A DNA stretch of 60,520 nucleotides from a virus: IMG/VR virus record IMGVR_UViG_3300001683_000034, positions 1 to 60,520 of that record; one strand, given 5' to 3'. The translations under genes and the position numbers were made by a program. Below the pieces are notes generated by a model. The model was not told the DNA's origin. It saw nothing but the letters and a program-made list of their open reading frames with translations, and did not search any database. Shown here one piece after another: positions 51,776 through 60,440 of the stretch. Numbering within the stretch: position 1 is the stretch's first letter; the number at the start of each line of letters is the position of its first letter.

Positions 51776-54700
51776 CTATGTCGTTTGTCTCTGTCTGGAT
51801 CCGTTAGGATGACTGACGCGTGTTCTATATTTTAAAGCATCATTACCATGTAGCGCTGCGTGTTTTCCTTGAGATCTTATTTTAGACTTGCCCTTGAATT
51901 GCTGTGTATTAGTAAGGCTCGTGTGGTTTTCTTGCCTATACACACGTGGCTTTATATGTTTTCCATAATCACCTAGCCCCTTTACGGCAGAATAATCTGG
52001 TGGAGCCATCATTCCGGATGGTAACCCCATGCCCATCCCTACGGCGTTCTGCTGATATTTATCCTGAGTAGCCCTAGATCGGATGTCTTTCACTGACTGA
52101 TATACAGAGTAATTCTGTGTAACATGTCCCTGCCGTCGCAGATCAGACATCATGCCTCTTACGGCACTAACATCTTTTGTCAGTCTTTGTATATCTGTAT
52201 TAATCTTAAAATACTTTATTTTATTTGGATCATTTCTCGCGGCATATCCGATTAACGCGTATGGCTGCTTTAATGCATATGCATAAAAGTTGGCCTGAGA
52301 CACGTGTGCTTCTTTGGGGGATTTTAGGCGTTGCAGCGCCTCAATGTCTTCAACTGATTTTATTTCTAATGGAACACCAGATTTAAGCACCAAGTCTATG
52401 TGCCCCATGACATCCAACTCAGGACTATGTACAACATGCTCATGGGCTTGAGCTATGTCTTTCTTTAGATACTCTGATTCTATTATATTATGTATATTAG
52501 TACCCTTCTCAGATGAATTTGTATAGTCATCAAAAGAAGATCTACCTAGCAGTATATCTCTGAGCCGATCTCCTCTATATCCGAGCATAGAGGATCTAAT
52601 AGTGTTACTACCATATTGCGTACCATATTGTAAGCTAGTCATGGCCTGCGATGAGAAATGATCAACACCAGAACCGAAGGAGTGCAAGAGTGGATCGCCT
52701 GAAGGAGAAACACCACTTATCATATTATGTTTAGAGCCTGGATGTTTTATGGCGCCATTTCTATTGCCTATCAGTGTGAGTCCGGCAAGAGTTAACGCAG
52801 CAGTGGCAAAGACTCCACCTCTTCCTTTTAGCCCCCTAGGTCTTCCCTCTAGTGCTGGTCGACTACTCGTTGCTGCCTCGACTGCAGTATCTCCTGCATT
52901 GCTTATCGTTTGTGGTTCAGGTATAAATTCCCCTATTCTCTCTGAACCTATATTTTGTATCTCTTCAGCAATTATGTACCTATCTATTGCGTTATGTGCG
53001 CTTCTTGTCTTGGAGTGCTCAAGAAATTTCCCCATAAGTCGACCGGAGTGCCCCTCTTCTCCACGAGGATTTTTTAGATGCTCATTAAATACTCTTGTAT
53101 CCACATCCATCATTCTTTTAACGTCGACAGAAGCATCGTGGGCAGACCCCCTAGAGTCGAGCTGCTCTATCTCGAACCCCAGTGCATTTGTCTGATGATT
53201 ATGTGTTTCAGTATAGTTATCTTTTGCAAAGATAAGGCTCTCTGCTACTCCTCCTTGCGCACCAAGCGAATTCCCCATAACGGTGTCAAACCCAGTTGCC
53301 TCGCGAACTCCCATTTCTAGTGTCTCTCTGAGAAGCGAACCCTCTCGTGCAAAACTAAGTTTTCTGGATTGGTCAAATCCCATTATCCCGCCGGTGCCCT
53401 CAGTGTGTCTCCATAGTCTATCGAGCATATTTTCTAAGCCATGGAGATGTCTTAGAGGGTTAAGATGCCTTCTAAAAACTTCCATACTGCTAGCACCGGT
53501 AGCATGCTCAATCTCACCAACTTCTTTGATCATTTTTGCTGCGGTATTAACTATTAGTCCCTCATCCGACTGCCAATACTTAGCTACTCGCTCAGGTGAC
53601 ATATCTCCGCGACCACGGTTCATTCTTTGGAAGAATATCTCTGCTAGATTTCGATGCGTTGGCTTATTGCCCCCTGCTCCTCGATAACTAGCAACATCGT
53701 CAGCAATGGCTCTTATCTGAGTATTGCTTTTTACATAATGGCTTTTAGCTTCAGTTCTATTTTCGCTAAGCTCTTTTAGAACACGATCTGTAATCTGCTC
53801 TCTATTGAGTCCACCATGAGTCAATGATTCTTCTACATGCCTGTGGCTTATATTTTGAACATTATATTTCTCATCATTTACTAAGTTCCAAAACTGAATA
53901 TCTTTTACTTTATCTGCCGCATCAACAGTTCTTATAAGCATATCAGAATGAGTACCATTCGTTCCTACAAATAAAGTCTTAAATATTTCTTTCGCAGATA
54001 ATAATTTATCTTCTCCTCCAGAAAGATTACCGGGGAACAGAAGCTTTACGTTTTTACCATATGTGTCAACTTGGTCTGCCCACTTTGGTAAGTCATAATT
54101 AGTATTCCAGGTTACGATCTCAGCTGTTTTTCCCTGAGCTTTTGCCTCTGAAGCGAAACGCATCATCTTTGTCAGCGACTCTGAAACAAATTTCTCAGAT
54201 GTGATTAGATTCTCTCTACCATACTTAGCTTCAAATACACTTCTACCGAGTACAGTATTCAGAGTTGATCCTACAAGATTAACTCCGATACCAAAACTGC
54301 CTCCTGTAGGATTGGCTAATCTATTCGCTGTAATATTCTTTAATACAGATGGATTTCTTACTACGAACTTTCCTTGAGGTCCGTCTACTCCGCTCATCGC
54401 CTTTTTGGCTATTTCATCCTCAGGACTAAGATTATCGCTAGTCATAATTCGATCTATATCGATATGTTCTATACTCCCTTTCTTGTCTTTATACTCAAAG
54501 AGTAGCTCTGCTTCTTTTGGCGTTATTCCCTTAGGAATATCAAGCTCCATATGTTTATGAAACGCTTGACCGGTTCTTATCTCTTCTTCAGTTCCACCAT
54601 AAAACTGTGTAATCTGAACAGGCGCAGTCATTTTATGCGTAGGCATACCCCCATATCTAGATATGCCACCGCCCCTAGAAAGTTCAGTAACCTTCTTGCC

Positions 54701-56326
54701 TTTTACAATTTTATCTTTATGCTCAAGGCCTATATCAGTCGCTTCAACATCAAGATAAAATCTATGATTACCTGCCGATGAATTCCGTGGTACTGATCTT
54801 GTTGAGTCTGGTGGTAGCGGTAATTCCGGAAATGCAGGTGTAGATCGGTGGCCCCCGATTATGTCTATTCCTGCCCCACCTATTCTCTGCTCACTTAATC
54901 CCAGCTGCCTTTTCCCTGAACTATTTACTGTAGTATGAGGTCTTCCTTCTGTATAATCCCCTACTACTTGATTAGCTGCCTGAGATTTTTGTCGACTACC
55001 AACAGTCACTGTATTTCTATTTTTAAGTTCTTTCATTTGCTCTTGAGTAGCCCGTGTTCCTCCAAGCTCTCTCTCGATTAGACGAGAGTCCCAAGAGGAA
55101 TTTGATTCGGATTTTTTTATACGAGCAACTGTTCCAAGCTTTTCCTTTCCAGTAAGATTTATATCTACTGATCCCTTTGAACGAATCGGCTTGAAATTTT
55201 TATACGCGTCGTCAATGATTCCTACGACATTGCCAGGCACCGCATCTAGTTTCCTCCCACCTGTGGCGCCACCCATTATCAGTTCTGAGAATAAATCGCC
55301 CTGTCCTTTGCCTACTGTAAGTCGATGCTCTTTAAGATTATCTGTAGTTACTTTCTCAAGAGCAATGTCTCTATCAGTCCATAATTTTAGATCATATCCT
55401 GCATCACGCAATACTTGTAACTTTTTAGTCAGCGGCTCATTTACTTTAAGCTTACTGTATTTAGGGTCAGATTGCATTTTCTCTAGATATTTTTCTGGAT
55501 CCTTTCGATAAAGCTTATCTCCAGTATCATCGAAAAGAGTGCTATCTATATCTACCAATATAGTGCCACGACTGCGGGGAGGTGGATTTATCGTGTCTGC
55601 TACTGTGCCACGCTGAGTCGAGGTTGATGCAGGTGTCTTGGGTCTCGCTTTCCCCTGCTTCACTCGTTCCAGCGTTTCCTTTTCGGTCTTGATACTCTCT
55701 ATGTATTTTTTAGACTCTTGTGCAGTTTCAGCCCGCTCGAACATTAGTTCTTCTGGAGCTATATTAGCTTCATGTCTCATCTGGGCATGAAACCGTTTCT
55801 TTTGGACTTTCTTATCTTTTGCGGAGGTAGTCTTATCGTAATGCTCGCCGGGCTCGAAGAGAGTCAATTTTGGTTTGCTTTTTCCCTCAAGTTCAAGCCG
55901 CACCTGCTTCTGCCACTTCTCCGTCTTTTTTCTCTCGGCTAGATGTTCTAGGGCTGCATCCGAATGTGGTAGCAGCCGTTCTCGTGCTGCTTCTTCTGGG
56001 GATAAAGATAGTCGTCTTCGGTACTCTGCTTCTCGCCTTGCAGTTGCAGCTTGTCGTGCTTCCAGCTGCTGCTGCTGCAGCTCGGGCCCCCTCAGCTCTT
56101 TCGCTGCAGCCTGTCTCGCTGGCTCCTGTTTTACTGCAGCTCGCTCGGCTATAACTTTCTCCACTGCTGCCTTAGGTTTTATTCCCGCCGCTTCATCTGC
56201 AAGGCGCAGCATCTCTGCTTTAGTTATCTCGCCGGCATCTTTTCTTGCACGAAGTTCGTGAGATATAGACCTTGTTCCAGGTATTATATCTCCCGGTTTC
56301 CATGGTGGTAATTCCGGAATTGGCAT
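51776..56326 (-). CDS. three-enzyme fusion: HAD phosphatase, DEDD exonuclease, RecB-like nuclease
   Basis: The protein has 1516 residues, and its ATG overlaps the stop of the gene before it. Residues 1-230 are Ala/Glu/Arg/Gln-rich helix. Residues 253-390 have HAD motifs in order: LVDIDST (D259, D261), LKLWTDR (T317), K359 and GIIDDA (D372, D373). Residues about 520-900 have a DEDD-type exonuclease start, FYLDVEATD (D526, E528), and a WNTNYD second motif; the third is less certain. Residues 1250-1400 have a PD-(D/E)XK nuclease of the RecB/Cas4 type: GTNIH (H1279), GHIDLVL (D1311), LEIK (E1321, K1323) and SQANFYAY (Q1344). A hydrophobic, Gly-rich region lies before this last domain and the tail is basic with an A-A-L-H element. 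Position suggests a virion protein. Confidence 0.65.
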   Translation of the reverse strand: MPIPELPPWKPGDIIPGTRSISHELRARKDAGEITKAEMLRLADEAAGIKPKAAVEKVIAERAAVKQEPARQAAAKELRGPELQQQQLEARQAATARREAEYRRRLSLSPEEAARERLLPHSDAALEHLAERKKTEKWQKQVRLELEGKSKPKLTLFEPGEHYDKTTSAKDKKVQKKRFHAQMRHEANIAPEELMFERAETAQESKKYIESIKTEKETLERVKQGKARPKTPASTSTQRGTVADTINPPPRSRGTILVDIDSTLFDDTGDKLYRKDPEKYLEKMQSDPKYSKLKVNEPLTKKLQVLRDAGYDLKLWTDRDIALEKVTTDNLKEHRLTVGKGQGDLFSELIMGGATGGRKLDAVPGNVVGIIDDAYKNFKPIRSKGSVDINLTGKEKLGTVARIKKSESNSSWDSRLIERELGGTRATQEQMKELKNRNTVTVGSRQKSQAANQVVGDYTEGRPHTTVNSSGKRQLGLSEQRIGGAGIDIIGGHRSTPAFPELPLPPDSTRSVPRNSSAGNHRFYLDVEATDIGLEHKDKIVKGKKVTELSRGGGISRYGGMPTHKMTAPVQITQFYGGTEEEIRTGQAFHKHMELDIPKGITPKEAELLFEYKDKKGSIEHIDIDRIMTSDNLSPEDEIAKKAMSGVDGPQGKFVVRNPSVLKNITANRLANPTGGSFGIGVNLVGSTLNTVLGRSVFEAKYGRENLITSEKFVSESLTKMMRFASEAKAQGKTAEIVTWNTNYDLPKWADQVDTYGKNVKLLFPGNLSGGEDKLLSAKEIFKTLFVGTNGTHSDMLIRTVDAADKVKDIQFWNLVNDEKYNVQNISHRHVEESLTHGGLNREQITDRVLKELSENRTEAKSHYVKSNTQIRAIADDVASYRGAGGNKPTHRNLAEIFFQRMNRGRGDMSPERVAKYWQSDEGLIVNTAAKMIKEVGEIEHATGASSMEVFRRHLNPLRHLHGLENMLDRLWRHTEGTGGIMGFDQSRKLSFAREGSLLRETLEMGVREATGFDTVMGNSLGAQGGVAESLIFAKDNYTETHNHQTNALGFEIEQLDSRGSAHDASVDVKRMMDVDTRVFNEHLKNPRGEEGHSGRLMGKFLEHSKTRSAHNAIDRYIIAEEIQNIGSERIGEFIPEPQTISNAGDTAVEAATSSRPALEGRPRGLKGRGGVFATAALTLAGLTLIGNRNGAIKHPGSKHNMISGVSPSGDPLLHSFGSGVDHFSSQAMTSLQYGTQYGSNTIRSSMLGYRGDRLRDILLGRSSFDDYTNSSEKGTNIHNIIESEYLKKDIAQAHEHVVHSPELDVMGHIDLVLKSGVPLEIKSVEDIEALQRLKSPKEAHVSQANFYAYALKQPYALIGYAARNDPNKIKYFKINTDIQRLTKDVSAVRGMMSDLRRQGHVTQNYSVYQSVKDIRSRATQDKYQQNAVGMGMGLPSGMMAPPDYSAVKGLGDYGKHIKPRVYRQENHTSLTNTQQFKGKSKIRSQGKHAALHGNDALKYRTRVSHPNGSRQRQTT

Positions 56327-57090
56327 TATTCACCAAACACTTCTGGCGCAATGGTCTTAGAATCGTTATGCATCTCAATCTCTGTAGCTGTAATATTGCC
56401 GTCAGAATCTTGAGAAGCCATCCGTATCTTCTTGGCCTTTTCCATGAGGTTAGCTGCGACTTTTGAAGGATCAGCATATCCTTTGGAAGCTGCATCTGCT
56501 TTGGACTTCCTTGTAGTGAGGAGCTCACGCATAAGCCTTAGTTTTGTTTTAACCAGTTTTTCGTAGAATTCGGCGGCCTTGGAACTCTCATTACTATAGA
56601 AAGGCTGGCCTGCTGGGCTATACCCGCTTATAACTCTTCGTTCTATCTTTGGATCCATGGCAAGTTGCATGGCGGCTCTCGCCTCTAACGTCATCTGGAA
56701 TACTATCTGGTCTACTAGCATTCTGTCATATGCAGAAGAAGGATCTTCTGGATTTATGCCTGCCGCCTCGCTGAACTGATCTGTCCACTGTCTTATCTGG
56801 TAGGACTCTACAGGACAATCACCTCCAAATGGACGATCTATCTTATTGCGTACCAAAGGGCATTTCTCAAAGTAGGGGCACTGCTCATCTCTACATACCA
56901 TGGGGCCTGCCATGGGAGCAAAGCCAAACTTAACAGATTCTGTATATCTGGCAAGATTTCCTCTTTGGACTTCTGTGAGAGCAGTTTCTTCCTTGCCAGT
57001 CAGGCTATTGTCATTTATTACTACTTCAGGTAAGTTCTCGGCGTTTTCAGGAACAGTAACCCCAGGACCGAAGAGCTCGTTTGAATTCAT
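56326..57090 (-). CDS. Cys-cluster protein, small terminase candidate
   Basis: The protein has 254 residues. Near the N-terminus C66, C71, C77 and C92 form the pattern C-x4-C-P-Y-x3-K-C-P-L...G-G-D-C-P-V-E, a metal- or iron-sulphur-binding motif that I have seen in phage proteins encoded near terminase genes. The C-terminal half is helical (KAAEFYEKLVKTKLRLMREL) and basic, as in many small terminases. The order, a few genes before the large terminase, is consistent. The alternative is an unrelated regulatory or DNA-binding protein. Confidence 0.45.
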   Translation of the reverse strand: MNSNELFGPGVTVPENAENLPEVVINDNSLTGKEETALTEVQRGNLARYTESVKFGFAPMAGPMVCRDEQCPYFEKCPLVRNKIDRPFGGDCPVESYQIRQWTDQFSEAAGINPEDPSSAYDRMLVDQIVFQMTLEARAAMQLAMDPKIERRVISGYSPAGQPFYSNESSKAAEFYEKLVKTKLRLMRELLTTRKSKADAASKGYADPSKVAANLMEKAKKIRMASQDSDGNITATEIEMHNDSKTIAPEVFGE

Positions 57091-57292
57091 CTTTGTTCAC
57101 TCTCATCTCGTTGCCAAAAATCAACCTGAGGCAGGTTCTAGCGTGCATGCAATTCTTACCCCTAGCTGCGGCTACACTTAGATATGTTTTGGTTAACTCC
57201 GGTTGATTACTATAGATGTATTGCATTGCTTCATCTTTGCCGTCCACCAACTTTGCAAATCTTTTAGGTATATATTCTACACTATTAGACAC
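57047..57292 (-). CDS. small protein at the head of the virion operon
   Basis: The protein has 81 residues and starts at GTG with GGAG eight bases upstream. It overlaps the next gene by 44 bases. It is helical and basic, with three Cys residues (CMHARTC; the final GYCS). It is the first gene after the terminator of the ribonucleotide reductase unit, so it may lie at the start of the virion transcript. No family was recognised. Confidence 0.5.
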   Translation of the reverse strand: MSNSVEYIPKRFAKLVDGKDEAMQYIYSNQPELTKTYLSVAAARGKNCMHARTCLRLIFGNEMRVNKDEFKRALRSWGYCS

Positions 57293-57306
57293 TAATCTAC
57301 TCCGTT

Positions 57307-57344
57307 AAAAAATAGAGCCCCACTGCTATTACACAATGGGGCTC
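57307..57344 (-). terminator. rho-independent terminator after ribonucleotide reductase
   Basis: On the minus strand GAGCCCCATTG and CAGTGGGGCTC form an 11-bp stem with one G-T pair, followed by TATTTTTT. It lies between the reductase stop and the first gene of the virion block, so the reductase forms its own unit. Confidence 0.8.
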
Positions 57345-57367
57345 CAAAAGTGAGGATATGTGACATG

Positions 57368-59341
57368 CTATGTTAGCTCGCACCGGTCTCCGGTGCATGC
57401 CCATGTCTTGGCGCCCTCGGTAGTATCTTCAGTTTCGTACATACTGAGATAACGATAATCTATCTCTGGTAAGTTTGCAAGCATTTTATTATATTCTTCT
57501 TCAGTGCACTCTTCGTATGGCGCTTGCTCATACTTACCACCATCATATGGTAAGAATGATACACCATTTATTATGTCCCAGTTTTTATATACCCAATTGC
57601 CTACTTCGAACCACTCATTATCTTTTACATAAACAGTGCAAGACGCATTATGCTCACACCAGTTCTCTTGTATCTTCTTGTATTGCTCCAGCTGCTCCAT
57701 GGCAGTCATGTCTCCTCGTAGGACAGAACCATCAGGAGATTTTACAGGGAAGGATACAACCCAGGTGATAACATCGTCTGCAGACCAGCTTTTTCCTTCC
57801 TTATATATAGCGCATGCTTCTGCGTCACCACCCTCAGCTCTCGCCCAGTCTTCTTTCCTTTGACCAGTTTCAGGAGACATGGGGACCTTTTGATCCTGTA
57901 GCATCCTGAATAATGGGTCAGTAGCAGATATACGATATCTGCGTCTATAGTAGCTTGCATACCTCGTGTGAATACCAGAAGAAGAGTCGACTAATTGGGA
58001 TACGGTTCCGGAAGGTTTTACACAAGTTATAGCAGCAGGCATACTCACGCCCAGTAGTTCAGACGCATGTTTGGCTATTTTAATTGCTTTCCTTTTCATT
58101 GCGCGCAGCGCGTCGGCGCTTAATAGTGTTTTGTTATCCATGATGCCTGTCAACGAGACTCCAAGAAGTCGTTCCTCCTCACAGTTCTCTTTCCACTTAT
58201 CGTTTAAATACGGGAAATCGGTGAAGCAGGACTGTATCACACCTATCCATACGGCGGTCTCTACCTTTTTAAACAGGGTATCCAGGTCATCCTCGGCTCG
58301 TACCACGACCTCGGACAGATTACAGAACTCCTGGTGGCGTAAGCTTATCTCTGCACACGGGTTAGTCCCTGAAATCAAGTAGCCTTGTCTGCGTTTTGGA
58401 GATCTTGTCCTAACAGATTGAACATTAAATATACCCCGTTCCCCCGTCCCAGAGGATGCCAATGTACTCCACTCCTTGAGGAAGTCAGTAGCACTGGGCT
58501 TCTCTAGATACACAGCACTGTTATTAGCCATTGCACGTCTCAGTGGAAAGGGCCACACCTTAGCACTAGCCATTTCTTTGTCAGATAAGTCAGATAAACT
58601 AATTTGACTCGATCTCCGTACACCTCCCACAACAACAATCTCTGCTATCTGGTTCAGTATGTCATGACACTCCAGAGAGGTCAGTTTACGCCCCTGCGCA
58701 TTTTGGAATACCTCACGCATGAATGCATGAAGCTGTACGAGGGGTTCGGGTCCAGAGGACCTACCACCCATTGTATAGAGACGAGATCCTTTAGGTCTTA
58801 TGTTTGTATAGTCCATGTCGACGTCGTGTCCTTCATAGAGGGAGTCGACGAGAAGTTTAACGGATTTAGTCCATCCGCCGCGAGAGTCCTTAATTGTATG
58901 TTGTTTTGTATATGCACCGTCGCGGAAGGTGCCTACCACTGGGAGCTTTTCTATATGTTTAGATTCAACAGAGAAGCCATACCCTGTACCACACATTAGT
59001 ATGTATAGTGCTTCTGAGAAGGCTATTGGGTCATCAATGACCTGGAAGGAGCAGTTATACATGCAGGTATTGTCTTTTTCCGCCGCGGGGCCTGCAGCCC
59101 AGAGCGATCTCATCGATGGCATCACCTCGAACCCCAGTATAGATGAATGAATCTTTTCGTAAGTCTTAAGCGGAACCCTGTCCCCCATGTGTTTACGTAT
59201 GAAATTTACGTACCTGTCTGTGGTCTCACTCCATGTTTCCCTACGGTTTTCCTCGTCTCTCCACCTCGAGTATGTACGCATATATACGAATTCCGCCGCG
59301 TCGTTCGAGAAGCCTGTGTCTAGTCCATCCTGAGTAAGCAT
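57368..59341 (-). CDS. nrdJ: adenosylcobalamin-dependent (class II) ribonucleoside-triphosphate reductase
   Basis: The protein has 657 residues. It has the class II monomeric marks: NCSFQV (C97), TNPCAEI with C329 as the thiyl-radical residue and E331, EFCNLSEVV (C340), and a C-terminal redox pair CTGDRC (C649, C654). The VKPSGTVSQL and R-x-x-x-x-x-x-x-R stretch in the barrel also fits. The enzyme makes deoxynucleotides from ribonucleotides with B12, without oxygen or a second subunit. The Lactobacillus enzyme is longer, about 740 residues. It supplies DNA precursors during infection. It is set apart from the virion operon by a terminator and has a promoter candidate upstream. Confidence 0.9.
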   Translation of the reverse strand: MLTQDGLDTGFSNDAAEFVYMRTYSRWRDEENRRETWSETTDRYVNFIRKHMGDRVPLKTYEKIHSSILGFEVMPSMRSLWAAGPAAEKDNTCMYNCSFQVIDDPIAFSEALYILMCGTGYGFSVESKHIEKLPVVGTFRDGAYTKQHTIKDSRGGWTKSVKLLVDSLYEGHDVDMDYTNIRPKGSRLYTMGGRSSGPEPLVQLHAFMREVFQNAQGRKLTSLECHDILNQIAEIVVVGGVRRSSQISLSDLSDKEMASAKVWPFPLRRAMANNSAVYLEKPSATDFLKEWSTLASSGTGERGIFNVQSVRTRSPKRRQGYLISGTNPCAEISLRHQEFCNLSEVVVRAEDDLDTLFKKVETAVWIGVIQSCFTDFPYLNDKWKENCEEERLLGVSLTGIMDNKTLLSADALRAMKRKAIKIAKHASELLGVSMPAAITCVKPSGTVSQLVDSSSGIHTRYASYYRRRYRISATDPLFRMLQDQKVPMSPETGQRKEDWARAEGGDAEACAIYKEGKSWSADDVITWVVSFPVKSPDGSVLRGDMTAMEQLEQYKKIQENWCEHNASCTVYVKDNEWFEVGNWVYKNWDIINGVSFLPYDGGKYEQAPYEECTEEEYNKMLANLPEIDYRYLSMYETEDTTEGAKTWACTGDRCELT

Positions 59342-59686
59342 ACTTCATGCCCTTGTCTATCTGGGGTATCCAGAAAATTAGTGTGAACGATCCATCGTAG
59401 TACATCTCTGAGGGTATTGCAAATGGGTAAAACGCTATTCAGGAGATGTTTTTTCTGTGAAAAATTTTAAGGAGTTTACCCCCCAGGGTTTATGTCTGAA
59501 AAATATTATTTAGGCATTCATATTGGGCCTTAAAAATATGAATTCGGCTCGCTGTATAGTTTTATTATATGAGCTTTAGGGTGTCTTGGCGATTCATGCC
59601 CACCCCCCCCGCTCATTCCTCGAAGCAATCCGCAGCATTGCATTGAGGATTTTTCTAATTCGCTGCATTGATTGAAAGGAGTTGCC
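59342..59686. other. divergent intergenic region
   Basis: No gene was found in these 345 bases. They separate the minus-strand reductase gene from the plus-strand membrane protein. They contain a promoter candidate for the reductase (59394-59422), a short AT-rich inverted repeat (ATTCATATT...AATATGAAT, near 59517-59543), a C-run near 59604, and a GCATTGA repeat near 59640-59670. A short ATG frame of 12 codons (MSEKYYLGIHIGP) is not thought to be a gene. Confidence 0.6.
59394..59422 (-). promoter_or_regulatory. promoter candidate for the reductase gene
   Basis: On the minus strand TTGCAA (-35) and TACGAT (-10) are separated by 17 bases, about 50 bases before the reductase ATG. The spacing is right, but both boxes are only partial matches to a sigma-70 promoter. 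Confidence 0.35.
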
Positions 59687-60121
59687 ATGAACGTGTATCT
59701 GGCAACGATACTTGCATGTGTTGGGATGTTGAACTTAATAACCTCATACTTCTTTGGACAATCTGGCCTCACGTATGGTCTGGTGGACCAAGGGGTGCTT
59801 ATGCTTGGCGCGTACTTGGGGTGGGAGATCGACCCCTGGATTGCTAAGCACTTCAAGGCTGCTAGGCCTGGGTTGGGTGTCCTCGTGGGGGCGTTAGTAG
59901 GTAACACTGTGAGCGACTGCTTGGGTGCATTGTCTGACCCAAATGTACGATTGATGGTGCTGGGTATCACCAACGGATGCCTTATCCCATTGTTCTTCGT
60001 GCCTCTCATCGAAAAGATGAAGGCACGGAAGGAGGCGAGAGCGGAGAGAGTGAGGGGTACCTCGTCCATCACAGATGGAGAATCACTAGCGGCGGGCACC
60101 GATGACGAAGGCTACTGGTAG
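59687..60121 (+). CDS. small multi-span membrane protein
   Basis: The ATG at 59687 was chosen because AAAGGAG lies 5-6 bases upstream; a TTG five codons earlier falls inside the Shine-Dalgarno region. The protein has 144 residues with four hydrophobic segments (LATILACVGMLNLITSYFF; GLVDQGVLMLGAYLG; LGVLVGALVGNTVSDC; LMVLGITNGCLIPLFFVPLI), then a basic and acidic tail. It is plus-strand, unlike all others here, and looks richer in G+C. It might be a holin or another membrane protein; no family was recognised. Confidence 0.7.
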   Translation: MNVYLATILACVGMLNLITSYFFGQSGLTYGLVDQGVLMLGAYLGWEIDPWIAKHFKAARPGLGVLVGALVGNTVSDCLGALSDPNVRLMVLGITNGCLIPLFFVPLIEKMKARKEARAERVRGTSSITDGESLAAGTDDEGYW

Positions 60122-60130
60122 TCTCAATCA

Positions 60131-60167
60131 AGCCTAATGGGGCGGCATTACGCCATCCCCTTAGGCT
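60131..60167 (+). terminator. hairpin after the membrane protein gene
   Basis: AGCCTAA-t-GGGG and CCCC-TTAGGCT pair over 11 bp with one bulge, with an inner GGC/GCC stem. It starts ten bases after the stop codon. There is no U-run, so termination may be weak or Rho-assisted. Confidence 0.55.
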
Positions 60168-60202
60168 CATAGCCTCTTAACCCTCCTTACCTGTACCCAT
60201 AG

Positions 60203-60256
60203 CCCGCCGTTTGCCATAGGGGCGTAAAAACCCTATATGAACAAGCGGCGGGTTTT
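60203..60256 (+). terminator. long compound hairpin with U-run
   Basis: The outer stem CCCGCCGTTTG/CAAGCGGCGGG has 11 pairs including one G-T. The inner stem ATAGGG/CCCTAT surrounds a GCGTAAAAA loop. TTTT follows directly. It is a likely intrinsic terminator for plus-strand transcripts, though the two-stem form may also be a small structured RNA. Confidence 0.6.
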
Positions 60257-60340
60257 CGATTAGCAACTTGGGTCAAGCACTACGCCCATGTTGTTTACTA
60301 ATAGTAGTGTAATCTTTGATGCTCTTGAAAGGAGCCCATC

Positions 60341-60418
60341 ATGTTGATCTATTACGTACTGCAAGACGGAAGCGTCGTCTCCCAGCAGGAAATGGATGAG
60401 AACAACAAGAGGAGCTAA
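60341..60418 (+). CDS. 25-residue small ORF with strong ribosome site
   Basis: An ATG follows GAAAGGAG at a good distance. The frame encodes 25 residues starting MLIYYVLQDG, polar in the second half, ending at TAA. The Shine-Dalgarno is as good as those of real genes here, so it is probably translated. Its function is unknown. It lies between a terminator and the repeat cluster. Confidence 0.5.
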   Translation: MLIYYVLQDGSVVSQQEMDENNKRS

Positions 60419-60440
60419 GCCTCTTGTTACTGGTGACGTT

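Noticed and set aside
59490-59530. 12-codon ORF (MSEKYYLGIHIGP) in the intergenic region
   Set aside because: It is very short, and the AAGGAG upstream is too far from the ATG.
59530-60099. A 189-codon minus-strand frame opposite the right-end membrane protein
   Set aside because: The plus-strand frame has a good Shine-Dalgarno and clear membrane segments. The opposite frame has neither.
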